Below, one piece after another: positions 6,152 through 13,922 of a DNA stretch of 64,000 bases; position 1 is the stretch's first letter; each line of letters starts with the position of its first letter. The notes beneath the pieces are model-generated. The model was not told the DNA's origin. It did not search any database and saw nothing but the letters and a program-made list of their open reading frames with translations. The stretch covers positions 1-64,000 of the forward strand of contig NZ_FOGC01000011.1 of NCBI RefSeq assembly GCF_900111105.1, read 5' to 3'. The translations under genes were made by a program, and so were the position numbers. The stretch comes from Rosenbergiella nectarea. GTDB lineage: Bacteria; Pseudomonadota; Gammaproteobacteria; Enterobacterales; Enterobacteriaceae.

Positions 6152-6901
6152 GTGATGAAATGGATTATGCCTCGACTGCTCCCCCCAACCTTTCAAATCG
6201 AACCGCTCGAGCCATGCCTGCCTTTTATTTTACAGGCCGAAGTGAGCACAGACCCTCTACGCGCAGCGTGCTGTCTCTTTGATCCCAGTGCTTTCACGCC
6301 GCAACTCACCCGTCAGTTCGGCTTGGTGCTGCCCGAGGCGCTGCGCCATGCGGTCAAAAAACGCCAAGCGGAATATGTGGCGAGCCGCTGGCTAGTGGCG
6401 AAACTGTTAGAGACTATCGATATCCCGAACTTCCAACTTTTTAATCGGCCTGACCGTTCACCGATCTGGCCAACGGGCAAAGTAGGATCCCTTTCACATC
6501 ATGATCACAAAACATTTGCCCTTATCGACAGCTACCCGACATGGGTTGGCAACGATATCGAGCGGATGTTGACCCAGCAGAAAGCCGCAGAACTTCGATC
6601 GATGATCATGACCCATGAAGAGCTATCTCTGCTAACTTCAGCCGGTTTTTCATTATCTCAGGCAACAACGTTGGTTTTCTCTGTGAAAGAAACCGTCTAC
6701 AAAGCGGTCTATCCTGAGGTGCAAACAGTGTTTGGGTTTGAACAAGTCACAATCACTGCCTGTGATCCCCATATCGGTAGGGTGACGGCGCACTTATCTG
6801 CCGTCGCGCAACCTATATCGAGCCATCATCCACACTGGGACATTCATTATTGGCTCACCGACACAGAAGTCATGAGTTGGGTAGCGAGGAAAACATTATA
6901 G
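6152..6901 (+). CDS. 4'-phosphopantetheinyl transferase, EntD/Sfp superfamily
   Basis: About 248 residues. It transfers the phosphopantetheine arm of CoA to a carrier-protein serine. Signature motifs are GSLSHHDHKTFALI (about residues 112-125), WVGNDIERM with the metal-binding D and E (about 131-139), and FSVKETVYKAVYP (about 176-188). The length and motif spacing fit the EntD group that activates siderophore or other peptide synthetases, rather than the short AcpS. No synthetase gene lies in this window, so the partner carrier protein is unknown. GTG 6152, ATG 6155 and ATG 6167 are possible starts; none has a strong ribosome site. The 3' end overlaps alkB by 6 bp in convergent orientation. 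Confidence 0.85.
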   Translation: MMKWIMPRLLPPTFQIEPLEPCLPFILQAEVSTDPLRAACCLFDPSAFTPQLTRQFGLVLPEALRHAVKKRQAEYVASRWLVAKLLETIDIPNFQLFNRPDRSPIWPTGKVGSLSHHDHKTFALIDSYPTWVGNDIERMLTQQKAAELRSMIMTHEELSLLTSAGFSLSQATTLVFSVKETVYKAVYPEVQTVFGFEQVTITACDPHIGRVTAHLSAVAQPISSHHPHWDIHYWLTDTEVMSWVARKTL

Positions 6902-7516
6902 CGCTTTGCGAAAGGTGATATTAAAGCGATAAGGCCCGGTAAGTGGATGAATACCGGGCTTCAAGGGCGAAATACCATGGAAACAGAGACGCGATTCCCT
7001 CCCCCACACCACCACGTCGCCGTGTTCCAATAACACTTTATTGGTCTTATCACTACGTTGTCGGCCACCGAACAGAAATACCGCAGGTAAACCGAGTGAC
7101 ACTGAGACGATAGGTTGATGGAGATCGCGCTCATTTTTATCTTGGTGTAATGTCATTTTACTGCCTACCGCATAGCGATTGATCAAGCAGCTATCAGGAA
7201 CGAAGTCTGGATAGTCGGCCGCGATGGCTGCACGTTGCGCAACTGCTAGGAGTGTGTCACTGAGCGGTAGGCTCTCAGCATTAGACAAATAGCCATCTCT
7301 CCCTGAAAGCCACTGCGCCGCGCCACAGCCCGTCATGGCGACAGACATTTTAACCCCCCCCGGTGTTATACGATGAATGAAAGGGCTCTGCGTGGCGATA
7401 CGATTTATCTCTCGAAAAAGCGCGTCGTCATCCCCTTGTACAAAACGCCTCAAGATTACTGCACCGGACGCGAGCGGCTCTTGCCAAGGTGCTTCATCTT
7501 CGAAAAAATCAAACAT
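6896..7516 (-). CDS. alkB: Alpha-ketoglutarate-dependent DNA/RNA dealkylase AlkB
   Basis: 206 residues, slightly shorter than E. coli AlkB (216). It removes methyl groups from 1-methyladenine and 3-methylcytosine by oxidative demethylation. Visible are the iron-binding HxD (LHQDKNERDL), the distal His in FHGISPL, the 2-oxoglutarate-binding RFNITFR near the C-terminus, and the nucleotide-lid region TPGGVKMSVAMTGCG. The position beside apbE and ompC matches E. coli synteny, although ada is absent upstream. The 11-bp gap to apbE suggests co-transcription from upstream. Confidence 0.95.
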   Translation of the reverse strand: MFDFFEDEAPWQEPLASGAVILRRFVQGDDDALFREINRIATQSPFIHRITPGGVKMSVAMTGCGAAQWLSGRDGYLSNAESLPLSDTLLAVAQRAAIAADYPDFVPDSCLINRYAVGSKMTLHQDKNERDLHQPIVSVSLGLPAVFLFGGRQRSDKTNKVLLEHGDVVVWGRESRLCFHGISPLKPGIHPLTGPYRFNITFRKAL

Positions 7517-7526
7517 TTCTCCCCCG

Positions 7527-8567
7527 TTAGTGACTCTGATTGTTAACTATAAACGTGTTGAACGTAGGCGACGCCCATCCTACAAAATCATCGCCTTGTT
7601 TCGTAATCAGATACACCGCAAGGTTAAGGCGCATCGCCAAGGCTTTCGCTTTTTCGGTCCCTAACACCATCAATCCGGTATCCCACGCATCCGCTTCCAA
7701 TGCAGTAGTGGCAATAACAGTTGCGGAGACCAGATGATGTTCGATCGGTTGCCCGGTACTCGGATCAATAATATGAGATATCCGCTTACCTTCTAATTCG
7801 TAATAATTACGGTAATCGCCGGAGGTACTAATTCCATGCCCCTGTAGATCTACCACTACCTGGGCTTGATTCACCTTATCGGTAGGCTTCTGTACAGCCA
7901 CTCGCCAAGGTTGACCTTGCTGAGGCTGACCACGGGAAATAAGTGCTCCCCCCACCGAGACGAGATAATTTCGCACGCCCTGCTGTTCCATGAGTCTTGC
8001 TAAGTGATCCGCGGCAAATCCCTCACCGACCGTAGAAAGATCGACATAGAGATCGGGAATATCTTTGCGTAACGTACTGCCATTTATCGTTTCACTGAGC
8101 GTCAAGTGTTGTAAGCCCACTCGATTTCGTGCTGCTGTAATTTGCGAGGCTGAAGGAGTACGGGTCGGCACTGCATGAGGACCAAAGCCCCAAAGATTAA
8201 CGAGGGGACCAATCGTAATATCCATTGCCCCCTCAGTCATCCGTCCAACATACAGTGAACGAGTGATGATGGCGGCAACATTATCACTGACTGGCTGGGG
8301 ATCAAGGCTTGGATTTTGATTAAAGTGCGAGAGCCAAGAATCCTTTTTCCACGTCGATAACTCTTGATCATCTGCGTCGAGACGTTGCTGAATCAATTGT
8401 GGTAACTGTTTTACTTGCTCAGGAGTCAAACCGCCTGCGGTCACTCGCCAGACCGTGCCCATAGTTTTACCTTGGAATATCTGATCGGGTTGAGATGAAC
8501 GGTCACAGCCGACTAAGACCGAGCAAACGAGTAATAATAATGTTTGGCGAACTATTGATAATTGCAT
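7527..8567 (-). CDS. apbE: FAD:protein FMN transferase ApbE, lipoprotein
   Basis: 346 residues from ATG 8567, chosen for a GAGAG ribosome site and because it places a lipoprotein signal at the N-terminus (LVCSVLVGC, lipobox Cys about residue 21). It attaches FMN covalently to threonine residues of periplasmic or membrane flavoproteins such as the Rnf/Nqr subunits. ApbE features seen are FQGKTMGTVWRV after the signal, GAMDITIGPLVNLWGFG, the VDLSTVGEGFAADH segment, GGALISRG, and the C-terminal SHIIDPSTGQPI and ATTALEADAWDTGLMVLG metal/FAD region. Upstream in-frame Met codons would spoil the signal peptide. Confidence 0.95.
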   Translation of the reverse strand: MQLSIVRQTLLLLVCSVLVGCDRSSQPDQIFQGKTMGTVWRVTAGGLTPEQVKQLPQLIQQRLDADDQELSTWKKDSWLSHFNQNPSLDPQPVSDNVAAIITRSLYVGRMTEGAMDITIGPLVNLWGFGPHAVPTRTPSASQITAARNRVGLQHLTLSETINGSTLRKDIPDLYVDLSTVGEGFAADHLARLMEQQGVRNYLVSVGGALISRGQPQQGQPWRVAVQKPTDKVNQAQVVVDLQGHGISTSGDYRNYYELEGKRISHIIDPSTGQPIEHHLVSATVIATTALEADAWDTGLMVLGTEKAKALAMRLNLAVYLITKQGDDFVGWASPTFNTFIVNNQSH

Positions 8568-8731
8568 AGCCACTCTCTGTGTCGTTGAGCGATTTTGGCG
8601 CACTCTACTCTTGGCATGCACCGAAACGGAGCCTTTATTTTACTGATTATGCCTCAACACACGTGTCGAGCGGTGCTAAGGTTGGCACTATCTTTGCATC
8701 GATTGTAAAACCCTCAATGTGGAGATAGCTT

Positions 8732-8896
8732 ATGCAAACACTTCAACAGTTATTCACTCAATGTCGTGCGCTCTATGATCAGTGGCTTATTGCAGGCGGA
8801 TTCAGTGCTAATGGGATGTTTATGGAAGGGCATTATTGCATAAGAGAGTCCGTGACCTTAGCGGAAGTCGACTCGCCGCCACCTACTCAAAATTAA
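8732..8896 (+). CDS. Small ORF of 54 codons between apbE and ompC
   Basis: ATG 8732 has GGAG 7 nt upstream (GGAGATAGCTT) and a plausible promoter (TTGGCA near 8682, TAAAAC near 8706). The frame ends at TAA 8896, just before a strong terminator. The product begins MQTLQQLFTQCRALYDQWL, is mildly amphipathic, contains two Cys and ends in a proline-rich tail. No signal peptide or family was recognised. The complete set of promoter, ribosome site, ORF and terminator supports a real gene, but comparison with relatives would be needed to be sure. Confidence 0.5.
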   Translation: MQTLQQLFTQCRALYDQWLIAGGFSANGMFMEGHYCIRESVTLAEVDSPPPTQN

Positions 8897-8905
8897 AGCA
8901 TAGCG

Positions 8906-8940
8906 AAAAAAAACAGGATGCTTGAGCATCCTGTTTTTTT
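8906..8940. terminator. Bidirectional terminator between the small ORF and ompC
   Basis: AAACAGGATGC (8911-8921), loop TTGA, GCATCCTGTTT (8926-8936), flanked by an A-run and a T-run. It serves the porin gene on the minus strand and probably the 54-codon ORF on the plus strand. Confidence 0.85.
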
Positions 8941-8956
8941 ATGCGCCGAGATACCC

Positions 8957-10072
8957 TTAGAACTGGTAAACAAGGCCTAGAGCGACAGTATCGTCTGTAG
9001 TAATGCCTGCAGCTTGAGTGAAGTCGTTGTTCTTCATCAAGTTGATTTGATAATCAACATAGGTAGACATATTTTTGTTGAAATAATAGGTCGCGCCGAC
9101 ATCCACATATTTCTTAAGATTCTGATTACCGTATTGACCTAAATCAGAACCACGTGAGTTCACATAGGCTAAAGATGGACGTAAACCAAAGTCGAATTGG
9201 TACTGAGCCACTAACTCCCAGTTATCGGCCTTGTTGGCATAACCGTAAGCAGTAGAGCTGGTGTCACCAAATTTTGTGGCGTTATAAGAGCGTGTGTACA
9301 TGGCCGCAAGGTATACGCCGTTCGCATCATATTTTAAACCACCGGAATACGCTGTCGCTTTATCGCCACTTCCTTGAATATTACGATAATTTCCGCGACC
9401 GTTTTGGTCGTTAGTCCGGTCAGAAGCAAAGAGTGCACCACCCAGTGACAGTCCGTTACCTAAATCATAGGTAGAGCTTAACCCCCAACCATCGCCATTT
9501 TGCCCTAGGACATCACGACCATTAGGTGACTCTGTCGCATTACCGTTTTTCCCTTGATACTGAACAGCGAAGTTAAGACCATCAACTAAGCCAAAGAAAT
9601 TATTATTACGGTAAGTCGCTAAGCCATTGCTGCGTTGGAATAAGAAGTTGTCCGCGCCATAAGTATCACCACCAAACTCAGGCAATACATCGGTCCAGCC
9701 AGCAATATCATACATAACACCGTAGCTACGGCCGTAGTCGATTGAACCTGCGTCACCAAAACGTAAACCTGCATAACCAATACGAGTATAGTTATTTGCT
9801 GTACCTTGTGATTCAGCATTGTTCAGGGCAACTTGGTATTCCCACTGACCATAACCGGTCAATTGATCGGTAACTTGCGTTTCACCTAGGAAGCCAAAGC
9901 GCATATAAGATTGATCGCCGTCATTCCCATCATCTTTAGAAAAATAATGTAAGCCGTCGACCTTACCGAATAAATCTAATTTATTACCGTCTTTATTGTA
10001 GATTTCTGCAGCACTTGCGGAACCTGCCATAATAAGTGCTGGAACGAGCAAAGAAAGAGCGCGGATTTTCAT
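8957..10072 (-). CDS. ompC: Outer membrane porin, OmpC/OmpF/PhoE family
   Basis: 371 residues with a Sec signal ([21 protein letters not shown]), mature start [17 protein letters not shown], the L3 constriction motif [15 protein letters not shown] (about residues 128-142) and C-terminal ...LGLVYQF ending in the phenylalanine required for BAM insertion. It forms a trimeric general diffusion channel of 16-stranded barrels. The position next to a MicF-like RNA and rcsD identifies the locus as ompC; by sequence alone OmpC and OmpF cannot be separated. The long upstream region is AT-rich and would be expected to bind OmpR. Confidence 0.92.
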   Translation of the reverse strand: MKIRALSLLVPALIMAGSASAAEIYNKDGNKLDLFGKVDGLHYFSKDDGNDGDQSYMRFGFLGETQVTDQLTGYGQWEYQVALNNAESQGTANNYTRIGYAGLRFGDAGSIDYGRSYGVMYDIAGWTDVLPEFGGDTYGADNFLFQRSNGLATYRNNNFFGLVDGLNFAVQYQGKNGNATESPNGRDVLGQNGDGWGLSSTYDLGNGLSLGGALFASDRTNDQNGRGNYRNIQGSGDKATAYSGGLKYDANGVYLAAMYTRSYNATKFGDTSSTAYGYANKADNWELVAQYQFDFGLRPSLAYVNSRGSDLGQYGNQNLKKYVDVGATYYFNKNMSTYVDYQINLMKNNDFTQAAGITTDDTVALGLVYQF

Positions 10073-10393
10073 CTGTATTTTCCTCGAAAACCGTAATCCT
10101 GAAAAAATGTCAACTAATTATGCAAAAAACGCTTCATTGACTATAATTAATTTTTGAAGCGGAAAATTGTCAATGCGGAAGTTACTAAAGCACAGAAGAT
10201 ATTTCAATGTGTTTCTTATTTATGTCTAAATGTAAATTTAATAATATAAATTTTAGTTATACTTGTAGTGGATGACAAGTAATGACACTGATTGATAATT
10301 TTCATTTATCCATTTCTCTGACGTATCTACGCGATGTTTCGTTTCCGCACTGAATGTACAAACGTTTAGCCCTCTAAGTACTATTATCACCTC
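10073..10393. promoter_or_regulatory. ompC-micF divergent regulatory region
   Basis: About 320 bp without a gene. It holds AT-rich segments with OmpR-like TTTACATTTAGACAT (minus strand, near 10220-10234) and direct repeats of TTT/ACA type, as expected for control of both the porin and micF. Individual OmpR sites and the promoters could not be defined with certainty. Confidence 0.4.
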
Positions 10394-10483
10394 GCTATCA
10401 TCATTTATATTCATTATTGTTTTTTAACTTATTTTTATAAGTTTTCACCTACTTCTTACCGAGCTTATGCTCGGTATTTTTTT
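10394..10483 (+). ncRNA. micF: MicF-like antisense small RNA
   Basis: About 90 nt. The 5' end GCTATCATCATTTATATTC closely matches the E. coli MicF seed (GCTATCATCATTAAC), and the 3' end is a terminator hairpin ACCGAGCTTATGCTCGGTATTTTTTT (10459-10483). The location, divergent from ompC and upstream of rcsD, is that of micF. In E. coli, MicF pairs with the ompF ribosome site with Hfq and represses it. The central part has diverged and is AU-rich, which suits Hfq binding. Confidence 0.8.
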
Positions 10484-10566
10484 ATCTGTTTTTGTTATCC
10501 GCCCCGTGGTTTCCCCCTCACACCCGTTACACACTCAATGAGATCTGGCATAATTGAACTCCCTTA

Positions 10567-13242
10567 ATGCCTCAAATTGAGACCTGTATGCTGTTCAAAA
10601 TTCCTGAAATGACACCGAATAACTTACGTAAGCTACTTATTGTATTGCTCACGCTTCTAATCATTTCGTTTATCAGCCTGATTTACAGCAGCAGTTCAGC
10701 CATTGTTGAACAACAGGGTTCGTCATTGAGTAGCTTTACACATTCGCTACAAAATCGTATCGAAAAATACCGTTATATCTCATGGCAGATTTTTGACTCG
10801 GCCACACAAGGTACGACGGCTACGCTACCCGGGCCGGTAAACCAGTCAACCCTTCAACCCGGTATTTTCGCGGTCAGTACCTCTTCACCGAAAATAGAGA
10901 CATTAATCTTTGGCGAGCACGAGCTGGCTACCCAGAACCTTGCCGCTCAGATCTCACAATATACCGAAACGCTTTGGGCCTCGGCTAAACTGACGTGGGC
11001 CTTGTATTACCTCAATGGTGAAGATAACAGCCTGGCAGTCATTACTAACGGTCACTTGATTAAGACGCTGAACCGTTATGAAGGGCGTAACATCGCCGCC
11101 TCAATTGCCGGGCGGCGGAATGAAATGCTTCAGCAATCCAATACGCTGGATGAAAAAGAGAGTTTTTCCGCGTTACGTCGTAATCAACTACTTTCTCGTG
11201 GCGCCTTTATCACCTTACGGACAACCTTTAATCAGCCTGGGCACTTGGCAACCATTCTCGCCGTTGATTTGCCTCTCGATGATCTGAACAATAACGCGTT
11301 GGATCTCTCCGCCTTACAAATTCATAATGAAGAGTCAGTAACAAAAAAGAGTGCTAAGGGCAGTTATTTCCTAAACCTGTCTGCCTTGAGTATTGATCTC
11401 CTTCGGCCCGTCTCGGGTGCGCCATTAACGGTAACTTACCATTTACCGCTAATGACCGTCTTCCATGCCATGATCGATGAACTGCTGCCTGTTTATTTAA
11501 TATTGTTCGCATTGATCCTCTTAACCGCAGGCGCGTTGTTTTTCGTGCACGAAAATAAAGCGCAGCCGACTAATAAGGTCGACCCTTGGGTTGAGAAACT
11601 TCAGCAATTCACTCAAGAACTCGTCAAAAATTTTCCGATGGGCTATCTAATTTATGATGCTAACCAAGGGAAAATTCTGCTTTCAAACGACATGTCAGAC
11701 CACCTGGTGCAACATCTGAATTTTAAAAAAATGGTTGATATGTCATCGAACCCATTCGAGCTGTTACAGGTGACGGTGAATAACGAAATTTATCAAGTAC
11801 GCCATCACACCAGCCAGATTATCAGCCACTACCACATATTCACCTTCCGCGAACAGAATCGTGAGCAACTGGTCAGTCAACAACTACAGAATGCTCAAGC
11901 CATGCTAGAGAAAAATCATACCTTACGCCGTCAATTCTTCGAACAGTTGAGCAACACCTTTAGCCGACCCATGTACCAAGTCGATGCGGCGGTGGCTGAG
12001 TTACTCGTCACAACGCCCACGCTGCTACCTCATAGCTTGCTGCAAGGTGTACGCTCTCTGAGCAGATTAACCCGCAATATTGAAATGCTGAATACAGTCG
12101 AATCGGGGAAATATCCTGTTAACCGCCAGAGCGTCGATCTCCAGCAGATTTTAGACGATGTGATCGCTGAAAACCAACCTATGATCACCGAAAAAGCAGT
12201 ACTTCTGGTAGTAGATAATAGTGAGCTAACGCAATCGACACGGTTGGGCGATGAGACACTTATTTTTCAGATAATTACAACTGTACTTCGCTATTCCATT
12301 GAAAATACAGTGTGGGGCAAAATTAAATTAAAGATTTCGCAAAGTGCGGAATTTGCTGATCGACTTTTGCTTGAAATTGTTGATACTGGGCCGGGGCTCT
12401 CAGCACAGGAACAGGAAAATATCGATTTTCCGTTTATCAGTGCAGTCAGCGCCAAGGTCGCCGACTATTCGACTAGTCTCGATCTGTTCTTTTGTAAACA
12501 GCTCTTGGCGCTGTTTGATAGTGCATTGACCATCGAATCGAAAAGTCACATTGGTACCCGCTATCAAATGCAACTTGTGCTACCGCCAGAGAATGATGTC
12601 ACAGAGGATGAAGGAAAGCTCCTCGAAGATGTCAGAGTGCTGGTCAGTATCGTCGCCGATGACATTCGCCATATCGTCTGTCGGCAGCTACTGCGCTGGG
12701 GAGCTAAATATGATTTTCCAGAAGATCGCTACTCGGGTCAACAATGTGACCTCATGATTACCGATGATGTGGAACAACTCGACGATTGGGGAGTCTTACT
12801 TTCAACTAACAGCGAATTGCTGGTCAGTGATCCCCGTCAAAGGCAAGCTAATGTCAACATTAGCCGTTCTATCCTTGATGCCATTATGGCGTTAATAGAG
12901 CAACAAATTGGAGAGGATGTAATATCACAGGGAGAGGAAGCAGTATCGACGTCATTGTGGGAAAGTTCAGAGTATTACTCTATCTTTGAACAGACCGTTA
13001 AAGAAGATATGGATAAGCTGCGGAGCGAAATAACGCAAGACGACTACTCTGCGCTTGCCCTGACTGCACATCGACTCAAGGGTGTTTTTGCCATGCTTAC
13101 TTTGCAAAAAGGAAAAACAATCTGTGAGGAGATTGAGAGTCAAATAGAGCAACACCAAAAATTGAACATTACGAACAGTATTAGTGAATTACAAAATTAT
13201 GTCGATTCGCTGTTACAGCAAGGTAGCCAAAAAAATGAATAA
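10567..13242 (+). CDS. rcsD: Phosphotransfer intermediate protein RcsD
   Basis: 891 residues, E. coli length 890. It relays phosphate from RcsC to RcsB in the envelope-stress phosphorelay controlling capsule, motility and division. There is a membrane segment near residues 20-42, a periplasmic domain with TLRTTFNQPGHLATILAVDL (about 215-235), a second membrane segment near 300-325, a degenerate kinase-like domain, an RcsB-binding ABL domain, and the C-terminal HPt domain with the phospho-accepting His in LTAHRLKGVFAML (about residue 835). The start is weakly supported; ATG 10588 is an alternative. The 3' end overlaps rcsB by 8 bp. Confidence 0.95.
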   Translation: MPQIETCMLFKIPEMTPNNLRKLLIVLLTLLIISFISLIYSSSSAIVEQQGSSLSSFTHSLQNRIEKYRYISWQIFDSATQGTTATLPGPVNQSTLQPGIFAVSTSSPKIETLIFGEHELATQNLAAQISQYTETLWASAKLTWALYYLNGEDNSLAVITNGHLIKTLNRYEGRNIAASIAGRRNEMLQQSNTLDEKESFSALRRNQLLSRGAFITLRTTFNQPGHLATILAVDLPLDDLNNNALDLSALQIHNEESVTKKSAKGSYFLNLSALSIDLLRPVSGAPLTVTYHLPLMTVFHAMIDELLPVYLILFALILLTAGALFFVHENKAQPTNKVDPWVEKLQQFTQELVKNFPMGYLIYDANQGKILLSNDMSDHLVQHLNFKKMVDMSSNPFELLQVTVNNEIYQVRHHTSQIISHYHIFTFREQNREQLVSQQLQNAQAMLEKNHTLRRQFFEQLSNTFSRPMYQVDAAVAELLVTTPTLLPHSLLQGVRSLSRLTRNIEMLNTVESGKYPVNRQSVDLQQILDDVIAENQPMITEKAVLLVVDNSELTQSTRLGDETLIFQIITTVLRYSIENTVWGKIKLKISQSAEFADRLLLEIVDTGPGLSAQEQENIDFPFISAVSAKVADYSTSLDLFFCKQLLALFDSALTIESKSHIGTRYQMQLVLPPENDVTEDEGKLLEDVRVLVSIVADDIRHIVCRQLLRWGAKYDFPEDRYSGQQCDLMITDDVEQLDDWGVLLSTNSELLVSDPRQRQANVNISRSILDAIMALIEQQIGEDVISQGEEAVSTSLWESSEYYSIFEQTVKEDMDKLRSEITQDDYSALALTAHRLKGVFAMLTLQKGKTICEEIESQIEQHQKLNITNSISELQNYVDSLLQQGSQKNE

Positions 13243-13882
13243 TATGAATGTAATTATCGCAGACGACCATCCAATTGTACTCTTCGGAATCCGTAAATCC
13301 TTAGAGCAAATCGAATGGGTAAACGTTGTGGGCGAATTTGAAGACTCTACTACGCTAATTAATAACTTAGGTAAACTTGATGCACACGTCCTGATTACCG
13401 ACCTCTCCATGCCTGGAGACAAATACGGCGACGGCATCACACTGATTAAATATATCAAACGCCATTACCCTGATTTATCGATCATTGTCTTAACTATGAA
13501 CAATAATCCGGCAATTTTAGGTTCTGTGCTCGATTTGGATATTGAAGGAATTGTTCTTAAGCAAGGTGCACCGACAGATCTGCCTAAAGCGTTAGCCGCT
13601 CTGCAAAAAGGCAAAAAATATACGCCTGATTCGGTCGCGCGTCTTCTTGAAAAAATAAGCGCAGGCGGCTACGGCGACAAACGCCTTTCTCCGAAAGAAA
13701 GTGAAGTATTACGTCTCTTCGCAGAAGGCTTCTTAGTAACTGAGATCGCGCGTAAACTTAACCGCAGTATTAAGACCATCAGTAGCCAAAAGAAATCGGC
13801 GATGATGAAATTAGGCGTCGATAATGACATCGCCTTGCTCAACTATCTCTCTTCGGTGAGTCATTCCAGCATAGACGAGTAA
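13235..13882 (+). CDS. rcsB: Response regulator RcsB
   Basis: 215 residues, almost identical to E. coli RcsB. Start ATG 13235 gives the conserved MNNMNVIIADDHPIVLFG; the frame is open upstream only because it overlaps rcsD. Receiver domain with D10, D11 and phosphorylated D56 (VLITDLSMPGD), K109-type lysine in EGIVLKQGAP, then a LuxR-type helix-turn-helix (LSPKESEVLRLFAEGFLVTEIARKLNRSIKTISSQKK, about 150-185). It activates capsule and represses flagellar genes, with or without RcsA. Translation is coupled to rcsD by the overlap. Confidence 0.98.
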   Translation: MNNMNVIIADDHPIVLFGIRKSLEQIEWVNVVGEFEDSTTLINNLGKLDAHVLITDLSMPGDKYGDGITLIKYIKRHYPDLSIIVLTMNNNPAILGSVLDLDIEGIVLKQGAPTDLPKALAALQKGKKYTPDSVARLLEKISAGGYGDKRLSPKESEVLRLFAEGFLVTEIARKLNRSIKTISSQKKSAMMKLGVDNDIALLNYLSSVSHSSIDE

Positions 13883-13888
13883 TCAAGT

Positions 13889-13922
13889 AGAGAGTAGAGG
13901 TAACTAAAAGCCTTTACTCTCT
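13889..13922. terminator. Shared hairpin between convergent rcsB and rcsC
   Basis: AGAGAGTA (13889-13896) pairs with TACTCTCT (13915-13922), with an inner GAGG/CCTT pairing. It overlaps the rcsC stop region and is the only candidate terminator in the 31-bp gap; a T-run is lacking. Confidence 0.4.
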
